Assembly: GCA_019359615.1 (NCBI GenBank)
Contig: JAHHHA010000045.1
Span: 1-45,711, forward strand
Direction of reading: 5' to 3'
Origin: Cyanosarcina radialis HA8281-LM2
GTDB lineage: Bacteria; Cyanobacteriota; Cyanobacteriia; Cyanobacteriales; CCAP-1448
DNA: 45,711 bases
Shown here: one piece after another, positions 16,885 to 25,500 of the stretch
How positions within the stretch are numbered: the stretch's first letter is position 1
How the letters are laid out: every line of letters starts with the position of its first letter
Program-made: the position numbers and the translations under genes
The notes under the pieces: generated by a model
Told to the model about the DNA's origin: nothing
The model's input: only the letters and a program-made list of their open reading frames with translations
Databases searched by the model: none

Positions 16885-18381
16885 GTGCTAAAAGAAATGT
16901 GGTCGTTTAGAGGGCAATATCGCATCTTGCATTTAACCTGGCTTGCCTTCTTTCTAACTTTCGTTTGTTGGTTTAATTTCGCCCCTTTTACCACCACCAT
17001 TGAAACTGCTTTAAATATTACCCCCATTCAAATTAAAACCATACTAATCTGTAACCTGGCTCTGACGATTCCAGCCCGAATTGCGATCGGCATGATTTTA
17101 GATCGTTTGGGCCCTCGGATTACTTTTTCTGCCCTATTAATGTTTGCTGCCGTTCCTTGTATCGCTACGGCAATCTCTCAAGATTTTTATCAGTTACTCT
17201 TCAGTCGGTTGCTGATGGGAATCGTCGGTGCGGGCTTTGTGGTGGGGATTCGGATGGTGTCGGAATGGTTCCCAGCTAAAGATATCGGTCTGGCTCAAGG
17301 AATATATGGCGGTTGGGGTAATTTTGGTGCCTTTGGTGCCGAATTCGCCTTGCCCTCTGTCGCATTAGGTACGGCTTTTCTGGCTGACGGAGCATCGAAT
17401 TGGCGCTTAGCGATCGCTCTTACCGGAATTATTACTGCTATTTATGGCTGGATTTATTACTGCAACGTCCAAGACACCCCACCAGGAAAAACTTACAAAA
17501 AGGCCAAGCGCAGCGGCGGGATGGAAGTTACTAGCGCAAAAAGCTTTTATGCGATGTTGGCGATGAATTTGGGGTTAATTTTGGCCATGGGTTTATTAGC
17601 TTGGCGGCTAGCCAGACCCGAACTTCATTTCCTCACCAATGCTCAAATGTTGCTGGTGTGGCTCTTTTTAGCTGGTTTGTATGCTTTTCAAACTTATCAA
17701 ACTTGGCAGGTGAATCGAGAAGTCCTCGGCGGCGGCAAAACCTATACCCCTGCCGAACGCTATCAGTTTCGCCAAATTGCCCTCCTGGAATTAGCTTACG
17801 CCACCAGCTTTGGCTCGGAGCTAACCGCTGCTTCCATCCTCCCAACTTTTTTCGAGCATACATTTTCTCTAGAACACGTAGCCGCTGGAGCGATCGCAGC
17901 TTCCTACCCATTTATGAACTTAGTCGCGCGTCCCGCTGGCGGTTCGATCTCCGATAAGCTCGGCTCTCGCAAGTGGACGCTGACGATTCTGGCGGTAGGA
18001 ATTGGGACGTGCTACGCGATCGCTCGCCAGATCGATAGTACCTGGCCGATGGGATTAGCGATCGCAGTGATGATGGTAGCGGCTGGATTTTCCCAAGCCA
18101 GTAGCGGCGCAAATAGCAGTATCGTCCCGCTGATTAAGCCAGAAATGACCGGGCAAATCGCTGGCAATGTCGGCGCTTACGGCAACTTAGGAGCAGTAGT
18201 TTACCTGACGATTTTCAGCCTCACAGATGCCCCGACTTTGTTTGCCACTATGGGTGTCGCCGCTCTTGTTAGTGCTAGTTTGTGTGCCTTCTTCCTCAGA
18301 GAACCCAAAGGTTCCTTCGCCAAATCAGCACAGGAAATCGGGAAAACAGCGCCAATGCTGATAGATGGTAGCGAACCTTAG
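16885..18381 (+). CDS. nrtP: Nitrate/nitrite permease of the major facilitator superfamily
   Basis: A 498-residue, 12-helix MFS protein of the NarK/NrtP family. It shows the family features: helix 1 WLAFFLTFVCWFNFAPF, the conserved Arg-containing segment after IGMILDRLGPRIT, and the nitrate-signature glycines GIYGGWGNFGAFGAEF and GNVGAYGNLGAVVYLT. It imports nitrate (and probably nitrite) across the plasma membrane. The start is GTG at 16885 with AGGAG eight bases before it. NarB lies 350 bases downstream on the same strand, which is the usual assimilation pairing. No canonical NtcA site (GTA-N8-TAC) is visible upstream; two ACTTTTTC octamers are. Confidence 0.95.
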   Translation: MLKEMWSFRGQYRILHLTWLAFFLTFVCWFNFAPFTTTIETALNITPIQIKTILICNLALTIPARIAIGMILDRLGPRITFSALLMFAAVPCIATAISQDFYQLLFSRLLMGIVGAGFVVGIRMVSEWFPAKDIGLAQGIYGGWGNFGAFGAEFALPSVALGTAFLADGASNWRLAIALTGIITAIYGWIYYCNVQDTPPGKTYKKAKRSGGMEVTSAKSFYAMLAMNLGLILAMGLLAWRLARPELHFLTNAQMLLVWLFLAGLYAFQTYQTWQVNREVLGGGKTYTPAERYQFRQIALLELAYATSFGSELTAASILPTFFEHTFSLEHVAAGAIAASYPFMNLVARPAGGSISDKLGSRKWTLTILAVGIGTCYAIARQIDSTWPMGLAIAVMMVAAGFSQASSGANSSIVPLIKPEMTGQIAGNVGAYGNLGAVVYLTIFSLTDAPTLFATMGVAALVSASLCAFFLREPKGSFAKSAQEIGKTAPMLIDGSEP

Positions 18382-18732
18382 TCGCACTAGCTTCGATCGG
18401 TGAATCAACTTTTCCAGAACTTACGCAGCAACGACCTACATAGCGGTAGTGGTGCGTTACGCTGCGCTTTAGCTTAGCCATGCCGCAGGCTTTACACACC
18501 CTACATTTAGAGGCTTGCGGTAAGCATTGGGGTAGGGTGCGTTAGACGGCGATAACCTTCGCTCAGACTTGAATTCAAAAATCCGTCGTAACGCACCAAA
18601 TTAGGTGTGTTGCTCCACTACATTTAGAGCCTTTGCGGTAAGTTCTGTTTCCCATCGACCTCTAACACAAGTCGATAAATCATCTGTGTTTATCTGTGTT
18701 CATCTGTGGTTTTTATTCAAACCTCTAAATTT
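18382..18732. repeat. Dispersed repeats between nrtP and narB
   Basis: The interval holds GGTGCGTTACGCTGCGC and its inverted counterpart GGGTAGGGTGCGTTAG, then GTAACGCACCAAATTAGGTG, a well-known type of cyanobacterial palindromic repeat. Just before narB come three near copies of ATCTGTGTT (18679-18709). No gene is seen. The repeats may host a processing or attenuation site between the two nitrate genes, but they show no T-tract. Confidence 0.65.
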
Positions 18733-20967
18733 ATGCAAAAAATAACTGACACCATCAAAACACTTTGTCCTTACTGCGGCGTTGGCTGCGGCTTAGAAGT
18801 TCGATCGAGCCAGCAGACCAATAGCGATTGGAAAGTGCAAGGCGATCGCTCTCATCCTTCCAGTCAGGGTATGGTCTGCGTTAAAGGGGCGACGATCGCC
18901 GAATCTTTAAATAAAGACCGACTGCTGTATCCCATGGTCCGAGATACCCTAGATCGACCCTTTCGCCGGGCCAGTTGGGATGAAGCTTTGACGCTGATAA
19001 CCCAAAAGATTAAAACCGTAACGAGCGATCGAGGGGTGGATGCGATTTGTATGTACGGTTCCGGTCAATTACAAACTCAAGACTACTACATCGCCCAAAA
19101 ACTACTCAAAGGATGTTTGGGAACGAATAACTTCGATGCTAATTCCCGGCTGTGTATGTCTTCGGCAGTAGCAGGTTACATTCAAAGCTTTGGGAGTGAC
19201 GGCCCTCCTTGCTGTTACGAAGATTTAGAACTGACCGACTGCGCCTTTTTAATCGGCACTAATACGGCTGAATGTCATCCAATTATCTTCAACCGCCTGC
19301 GGAAATATCACAAAAAGCATCCTCACGTGAAGCTAATCGTTGTCGATCCGCGCCGCACCCCCACAGCCGAAGCTGCCGATCTCCATCTGGCGATTAAACC
19401 TGGAACTGACATCGATCTACTCAACGGAATTGCCCATCTGTTATTAAGCTGGGGCTACATCGATCGAGAATTTATTGCCGATCGTACTACCAACTTTGCG
19501 GATTTAGTCGAGGTACTAAAACACTACTCTCCCGATATTGTGGCGCAAACCTGCGGCATCTCAGAACTAGAATTAGAAACCGCCGCTAGATACTGGGGCC
19601 AATCTCAAAGAGTTTTATCCTTGTGGTCGATGGGCATCAACCAGTCGTCTGAAGGAACCGCTAAAGTTCGCAGCCTCATCAACTTGCATCTGATGACCGC
19701 CCAAATTGGCAAACCTGGGGCCGGTCCGTTTTCCCTCACCGGACAACCCAACGCCATGGGAGGACGGGAAACTGGTGGTTTGAGCCATTTGTTACCGGGA
19801 TATCGATCGGTTAAAAATGAGTTACACCGAGCCGAAATCGAGCAGTTTTGGGCACTTTCTGCTGGGCAGATCTCTCCTCATCCCGGTCGCACCGCCTGGG
19901 AGATGATAACGGGACTAGAACGGGGTGAAGTCGGGGTGTTGTGGATTGCGGCCACTAACCCGGCCGTCAGTATGCCCGATTTAGAACGGACGAAGGCAGC
20001 TTTGAGGCGATCGCCTTTTACGATTTACCAAGATGCCTACTACCCCACGGAAACTGCCGCTTACGCCCACGTTCTCCTACCTGCGGCCCAGTGGGGCGAG
20101 AAGACGGGAGTGATGACTAACTCAGAACGAGTGATAACGTTGTGTCCGGCGTTCAAGTCTCCAGCGGGAGAAGCCAAACCCGATTGGGAAATCTTTGCCG
20201 AAGTGGGGCGAAGATTAGGTTTTGCCGACCAGTTTGCTTTTGCCGATTCAGCCGCCGTTTATGCTGAATTTGTCAAACTGACCCGCCACCGTCCTTGCGA
20301 TCAAACTGGCATCAGCCACGATCGCTTGCTTAAAGAAGGCCCGATTCAATGGCCGTGCCCCTCGCCTCGCGCTGCTCGGAGTGATGAGTTAGAAGTGTTA
20401 AGTGATAAGTTAAACACCTCTTCCACTCAACACTCAACACTCAACACTCAACACTCTCCCAAACGTCTTTACTCTGATTTTCGGTTTAACACTCCCGACG
20501 GTCGCGCCCGATTTGGGGCATATCATTCTAGCGGGCTGGCGGAACCTGCCGATCCTGACTATCCCTTTGTTCTGACTACAGGCAGGCTTTACGGTCACTG
20601 GCACACTCTAACTCGCACTGGGAGAATCGAGAAAATTCAGCAGATGTACCCAGAACCTTCGATCGAAATTCATCCCCGCGATGCGGTGGGGTTGGGAGTG
20701 AAAGATGGCGAATGGGTGGAAGTGCGATCGCGTCGCGGTCTGGCTAAGTTTCCGGTGCGGGTAACAAAAGCGATCGCACCAGGTATGGTCTTCGTCCCCA
20801 TGCACTGGGGGGCGCTGTGGGCAGAACGATCTGAAGCTAATGCCTTGACTCATCCTCATTCTTGTCCCGATTCCGGGCAACCAGAATTGAAAGCTTGTGC
20901 CGTGCAGTTGATTTCATTGTCGATCGAGTCGATGGTTCCTCGACACCAAATATCATCGATCGCCTAA
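18733..20967 (+). CDS. narB: Assimilatory nitrate reductase, molybdenum-bisMGD type
   Basis: A 744-residue ferredoxin-dependent nitrate reductase. The N-terminal [4Fe-4S] motif has C12, C15, C19 and C49 (CPYCGVGCG, then GMVCVKG). The molybdopterin domains show [23 protein letters not shown] and [13 protein letters not shown]. The C-terminal dinucleotide-binding domain contains [16 protein letters not shown] and [10 protein letters not shown]. It reduces nitrate to nitrite in the cytoplasm. The ATG at 18733 is chosen; a GTG at 18706 lies inside a repeat. Residues about 544-576 ([10 protein letters not shown] and [12 protein letters not shown]) come from an in-frame dispersed repeat. The last 25 residues differ from what I expect of the family end. 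Confidence 0.95.
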   Translation: MQKITDTIKTLCPYCGVGCGLEVRSSQQTNSDWKVQGDRSHPSSQGMVCVKGATIAESLNKDRLLYPMVRDTLDRPFRRASWDEALTLITQKIKTVTSDRGVDAICMYGSGQLQTQDYYIAQKLLKGCLGTNNFDANSRLCMSSAVAGYIQSFGSDGPPCCYEDLELTDCAFLIGTNTAECHPIIFNRLRKYHKKHPHVKLIVVDPRRTPTAEAADLHLAIKPGTDIDLLNGIAHLLLSWGYIDREFIADRTTNFADLVEVLKHYSPDIVAQTCGISELELETAARYWGQSQRVLSLWSMGINQSSEGTAKVRSLINLHLMTAQIGKPGAGPFSLTGQPNAMGGRETGGLSHLLPGYRSVKNELHRAEIEQFWALSAGQISPHPGRTAWEMITGLERGEVGVLWIAATNPAVSMPDLERTKAALRRSPFTIYQDAYYPTETAAYAHVLLPAAQWGEKTGVMTNSERVITLCPAFKSPAGEAKPDWEIFAEVGRRLGFADQFAFADSAAVYAEFVKLTRHRPCDQTGISHDRLLKEGPIQWPCPSPRAARSDELEVLSDKLNTSSTQHSTLNTQHSPKRLYSDFRFNTPDGRARFGAYHSSGLAEPADPDYPFVLTTGRLYGHWHTLTRTGRIEKIQQMYPEPSIEIHPRDAVGLGVKDGEWVEVRSRRGLAKFPVRVTKAIAPGMVFVPMHWGALWAERSEANALTHPHSCPDSGQPELKACAVQLISLSIESMVPRHQISSIA
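20362..20460. repeat. Dispersed repeat inserted in frame in narB
   Basis: About 100 bases that include AGTGATGAGTTAGAAGTG and tandem CTCAACACTCAACA units. The complementary form GTTGAGTGTTGAGTG occurs between genes at 10035-10065. The frame of narB is kept, adding about 30 residues between IQWPCP and KRLYSDFRF. Confidence 0.8.
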
Positions 20968-21190
20968 AACAGTTGCTAGTCTGCCTGATGCTGCCAAACT
21001 GACCGAACCATGTGCTGAACTGCTGCCTGCCTGCGAGCGCTACACGATGAACTGCAAAGCGTTGGTGCTAGAAATCAGTGCGGTAGCACGCATCGCCTAC
21101 AATAAGACCAGCAAATTGACTGTAATTAAACCGATTTAGGGATGGGGAAGGGGAGCGAAAGCCTCGCTGAGAGAGGGAATGCTAGAAAAT

Positions 21191-21282
21191 CCAGAGTGCT
21201 GGGGTCGAACCAGCCTTGGGATTCCTCCCACGGATTATGAGTCCACTAACAATCCTATCAATACAAGGCTTTCAGCACTTGG
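21191..21282 (-). other. tRNA-like element, probably a decayed class II tRNA
   Basis: Read on the minus strand, three tRNA arms are visible: an anticodon arm GTGGA-CTCATAA-TCCGT with CAT in the anticodon position, a long variable arm GGGA-GGAA-TCCC as in class II tRNAs, and a T-arm GCTGG-TTCGACC-CCAGC. The acceptor and D-arm do not fit. The 5' end CCAAGT pairs with ACTCTGG only with a bulge, and an alternative perfect pairing AGTGCTG/CAGCACT competes. No CCA is encoded. A one-base change from CTCAAAA would make the loop of tRNA-Leu(CAA). Confidence 0.35.
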
Positions 21283-21549
21283 ATAAGGCAGCTTACCTAA
21301 ATCTTCCCTAATTTGCTATATCGATCCTCTACTCAAAGGCTCTATCATGTCCGAGATTTCAGTGAGGTGAAAAATTTGTATCAGTAGATGCTTGGAAGGA
21401 AATCGTCAGGCGATCGCTAGCCAGTCATGTGGGGTTAACAAAGAAAGGTAAACTCTAATGGGGTCAAACTCAGAGGGAAAGAAGGATTAAGGAATTAAGC
21501 CCTGAGTTGAAATCGCCGCGATCGCGCCCAGCGAGAACAACGCCCAATA

Positions 21550-21663
21550 TTATTAGAGAATGGAATCATCGCAGAACATCTAGAAACCTGGCTCAGACCA
21601 CGGACAACTTCTCCAGAAACTTATTACCGTCAACTAGGAATGAGACAGAAAACCCTGACCTGA
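21550..21663 (+). pseudogene. IS4-like transposase N-terminal fragment
   Basis: The frame reads IIAEHLETWLRPRTTSPETY followed by YRQLGMRQ, which matches the start of a group of cyanobacterial IS4-type transposases, then hits TGA at 21661. Nothing downstream continues the protein. A short relic only; the family call is from memory of the N-terminal pattern. Confidence 0.4.
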
Positions 21664-21736
21664 CATTTGATGGTGGCACCAGATTTAACCGAGAGGGGCG
21701 CGGGCTAATACCTGCTTTCGACTCTAACATCACATT

Positions 21737-22537
21737 ATGGCTACCTCTTACCAGATTACTGCCACGAAAATTCAGACTTACCACCGCTGCCCCCAATCTT
21801 ATTATTTCCGCTACGAACTGGGGCTGAAAACCCCTGCGTTCTTCGGTTCCGCTGCTTTGGGAACCGCCCTGCATCAATCCCTGGCTAAAATTCACCGCGA
21901 CTGGCATTACCTCGATCCCTTACCCCAGATGGACTGGCTGTTGCAGTGCTGGCAGGAACGATCGACTAACTTGAGTCCGGGACAAGTAACTGAAGGTCAA
22001 GAGATTCTCGAAAGGTACTACCAAAATTTCATCGCGCCAGAAACCGCCTTGAAAAGGCCGTTGGCAGTAGAAGGCCGGATCAAGGGCTACTTGCGAGTGG
22101 AGAATCTAGAGTTCTTGTTGTGGGGGAGATACGATCGTCTCGACTATCTGGAAGACGGACTCGAACTCATCGAATACAAGTCAAATAAAGAACTCAAACT
22201 CCCTACCTTAGAAGAGATCGACCTGCAAATCGGCTTCTACTATCTGGCACTCGAACAAAGATACCAAGAGAGCTTGCGACAGTTGAGCCTGTTGTCCTTG
22301 CGAACCTGCGAGAAGATGAGTTTTGATGCCAGCGCCGACCACAAGGAGTGGGTAGAGGCAACTGTTAGTCAATTGGCATTGAGGTTGCGAACAGATGAGG
22401 TCTGGGAGGCCACGCCTTCTGAAGGGTGCGCCAGGTGTCACTACGCCCGATACTGTCAGGCAGTGTCAGAGCATCCCGAACCTCTACCTGAAACTGGGCG
22501 CACCAGGGGCCAGATCCAACTGGTGCTGGATTTGTGA
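21737..22537 (+). CDS. RecB-like PD-(D/E)XK nuclease with Cys cluster
   Basis: A 266-residue nuclease of the PDDEXK_1/RecB-like group. The N-terminal motif TKIQTYHRCPQSYYFRYELG supplies the first cysteine. The catalytic core has GRYDRLDYLEDGLELIEYKS (Asp, then Glu-x-Lys), and the C terminus has GCARCHYARYC, giving a four-cysteine set that probably holds a [4Fe-4S] cluster as in AddB and Cas4. No CRISPR array or cas gene is nearby, so Cas4 is not supported. It more likely trims DNA in repair. The stop is 16 bases from the end of the convergent defence-type gene. No ribosome site is visible before the ATG. Confidence 0.85.
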   Translation: MATSYQITATKIQTYHRCPQSYYFRYELGLKTPAFFGSAALGTALHQSLAKIHRDWHYLDPLPQMDWLLQCWQERSTNLSPGQVTEGQEILERYYQNFIAPETALKRPLAVEGRIKGYLRVENLEFLLWGRYDRLDYLEDGLELIEYKSNKELKLPTLEEIDLQIGFYYLALEQRYQESLRQLSLLSLRTCEKMSFDASADHKEWVEATVSQLALRLRTDEVWEATPSEGCARCHYARYCQAVSEHPEPLPETGRTRGQIQLVLDL

Positions 22538-22553
22538 GTAGCTGTGGCTTGAA

Positions 22554-25500
22554 TTACTCCCGTGCAGCACTGTTAAGTAATTCCTCTATCCCGCGTATAC
22601 CCAATCTCAAAAAACGATCTTGCAGATCGATCGCACGCTGGATTAGTTTTGGGTCGTCGGTTTCATCAGCTTCCCGTAAAATTTCGTTTAATGCCGAAAT
22701 TAATGGTGCTGTTTGCCAGAGTAAACTTGCATCTGTCATGGTTTCAAATTTTTCCGCCAGTGCCTCAGTTAACTCCAGCCCAGATAACGGATCGCGAGAG
22801 GATTCATGGCCTAACCATTTGAGAAATCCATCGAATTTGAAAACTGTTGTAGATGGCGAAATGCCTTCAATAAAAGCCAAAGCCAGCCTACGTCCCATAA
22901 GTTTTTTTGTCTTTTCTGCTTCAAAACATCTATCTATTTTAAAAATAATATCGTCAGATAAATATTCAGAACATAAAATAGTAAATAATCCAGAGATACA
23001 TTTTGCTGTATGTTCTTGTAAGTCTAAATTAGCTACGAACACTTGAGTTGCTCCCTTCCAGGCAGCATGATTCTGGGTTTCTTCCAAGGTTTTAAATAGT
23101 TCTTCCTGCCTGATGTGTCCGGCTAAGCTTGCTAGTGTAGAAATTCGTCCCCAAGTCTCGCCAGCTTCATCCATCCCTTCGAGCAAGAGACGATTTAAGT
23201 AGGGCGCAACTAGGTTAAAGTTATCTCGATACTGATAGTACAAGCACCACTCTATATATTTCCATAAATGGGCTTGAGGTTCTTGGAAAATATCGGCTAG
23301 CAGTTGCCATCCCAACTCAGGTTTTTTGGACATGAGGAATGGAAGTCGATCGAGAACGGGAAGTCTTACATAAATTGCCTTATCGCTGGCAATGTGGCGC
23401 AGCAGTAGTAACAGCAATTCGGGAACGGGTTGTTCTTTTTCTAATAGTCTGTTGTAAAGCCTTATTGCACTTTCTGCTCCAACACCATGGACACAATTAA
23501 GACGTGCGAAATCAGGATCTTGGCTGTCGGCTCTAAGTTCTCGATCGCTAGAATATTTAGAGTACAGCCAGAATAGTAATAGCGATAGCCGTTCGGCTGA
23601 ATTAAAATCAATTAATACCTCACAACAAGCTTCTAAAGCTGCGCTAAGAGTGCGACCTTCTTCCCATATAATCGCATAGCGTTCCAGCCAATTGAGTAAA
23701 GTAGTGGCGAGTTTTTTTCCGTCTGGCAGCGGTTCGATCGGTTCCCATGGTTGTCTTGGACTTAGGTTACTAAAGCGAGAGCGCAGATGAGTCGCGACCC
23801 CTTCTACAACAGCACATAAATAATCCCGATCGTTTTCCTCAATAAACTGGGTGAATAACGCTACAAACCTTGCTGGATCTAAGGAGCAAGCCTCACTCAA
23901 TACCCTTTTAACTTCACTAAATCCACCCACCATATTTCTGTCGAAGGTGTGTGGATTTTTATCTGTTCGGTAGTGACGCAGTAGTTGAAAAATCCCTTTA
24001 TCTGATAGTTTGAGTAAGTCTTGGGGAGATAGTGGTGGCACTACGCATCCGCCCCAGCTATGAATATTAGGTTCGGGACGGGTGTAGCCAAAATCGTTTT
24101 CTACACGCTCGATAAATTCCTGAATATTTTCATTGCGGAAGATGCAGGGAATTAAAAGGCATAAATCGTATAAATGGTGGTACGCCCAAAAAGAAAGCTC
24201 TTCTTCATACTCCTTCCTTTCAGACAACAGCGACAAAATCGTTGCTTGATTAGCTTCTCGCGCTGATTTTGAGATTTTCGGGTAAGCCGCGTGCATGAGT
24301 TGACCTAATTCGTAGCTTAAGTCGCTGTCGCGAAGAATTTTGTCATCTTGTAACAGTTTTTCTACCCCGTGAATATAAGCTTGAAAAAACTCATTTAGAA
24401 ATAAAAATCCTGCCAAACAATTGAGTTCGGCGATCGGAGTCCAAAACCTAATTAAGCCGGAATAATCAATATTTTCTTGATAAGCTTCAATCGCAAAATA
24501 ACGTATGGCTAACTCTTGAGAGTTTCGCAATCGTTCTTCGTTCTCAATCCACCAATTTTTATAATGGCGAGCGCGGTATTTAATTGCCTTCTCAACCGCG
24601 TTCAGTAAAGCATGAATATCATCATAATCGAGAATACTACGACTATGCCTGCTTTGCCATGAGGTGTAGCGTAAAAATGCTCCCCGCAATCTATCTGCTC
24701 CATATATTGCTGGGCTAGCAGCACTGTAACGTTCTAATTCATTCAACGCTAAATTTAGCAACGTATCGGATTGACAAAAACGGATTTCTAGAAAGTTGTC
24801 GTCGTGAAAATCATGAGGCATACAACGCAGCCGATCGCGCAAATCTAAACTGCACGCATCTTCTGAGGAAATATTTTTGGTGATGTATCTCCACAGTAAA
24901 TCATCTCCAGAATTAGTTGCTTGTATCCACTTGCTAAGAGAATCGCCAACGAAGCTATATTCGGCGTTAAGATTGTCAATTATGGCTTCCAGTATTTCCC
25001 GGATACCGTTAGTCTTCCAAGCTTGAAAATTAATTAATGCAGAATTAATTGTTTGGGCTACACTCTGCGTATTGGCCCATGGTTGTGCGATCGCTTCTCG
25101 CCAGAGTGCCACTACCTCTACAGGGTAGATATTCATCCACACGCTTAAATGCCCGACAATCTGAAGCAACCATTTTTCCCGTTGTTCTGACGATAAAACT
25201 TCAGGAAACAAATTGCGCGTAACAATATTAAACCAAGCTCGATTGTTTACCCTCAACAACAAACGTTGAAATAAATCTGGGAATTGTTGGAAAATTCTCC
25301 GCAGCGATCGCCAATCTTCATCCACAGGCGAGATTTCAGCAAAGGATTCGCAAACCAGCCTGCGAACGTGGTAAGCAATTTCATCATGGGATAACACCTC
25401 CCACACCTGTCGCCTAAAGGAATCGGGCTGATAAGCACGCAAATAAAAGAAAAATGCTCGAACTGCCGGACGGATAAAAGGAAGTTGAGGGCAATCGAGA

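Larger units (their letters stand above)
20968..21736. other. Intergenic region with gene fragments
   Basis: No complete gene is supported. An open stretch without a clear start runs from about 20930 to TAG at 21137, reading AKLTEPCAELLPACERYTM in one frame; I do not recognise it. A tRNA-like structure lies at 21191-21282 (minus) and a transposase N-terminal fragment at 21550-21663, both listed separately. The remainder is unremarkable. Confidence 0.45.

Noticed and set aside
21737-22537. Cas4
   Set aside because: The nuclease has the RecB-like core and Cys cluster, but there is no CRISPR array, cas1 or cas2 nearby, and the N-terminal and C-terminal parts fit general RecB-like nucleases equally well.
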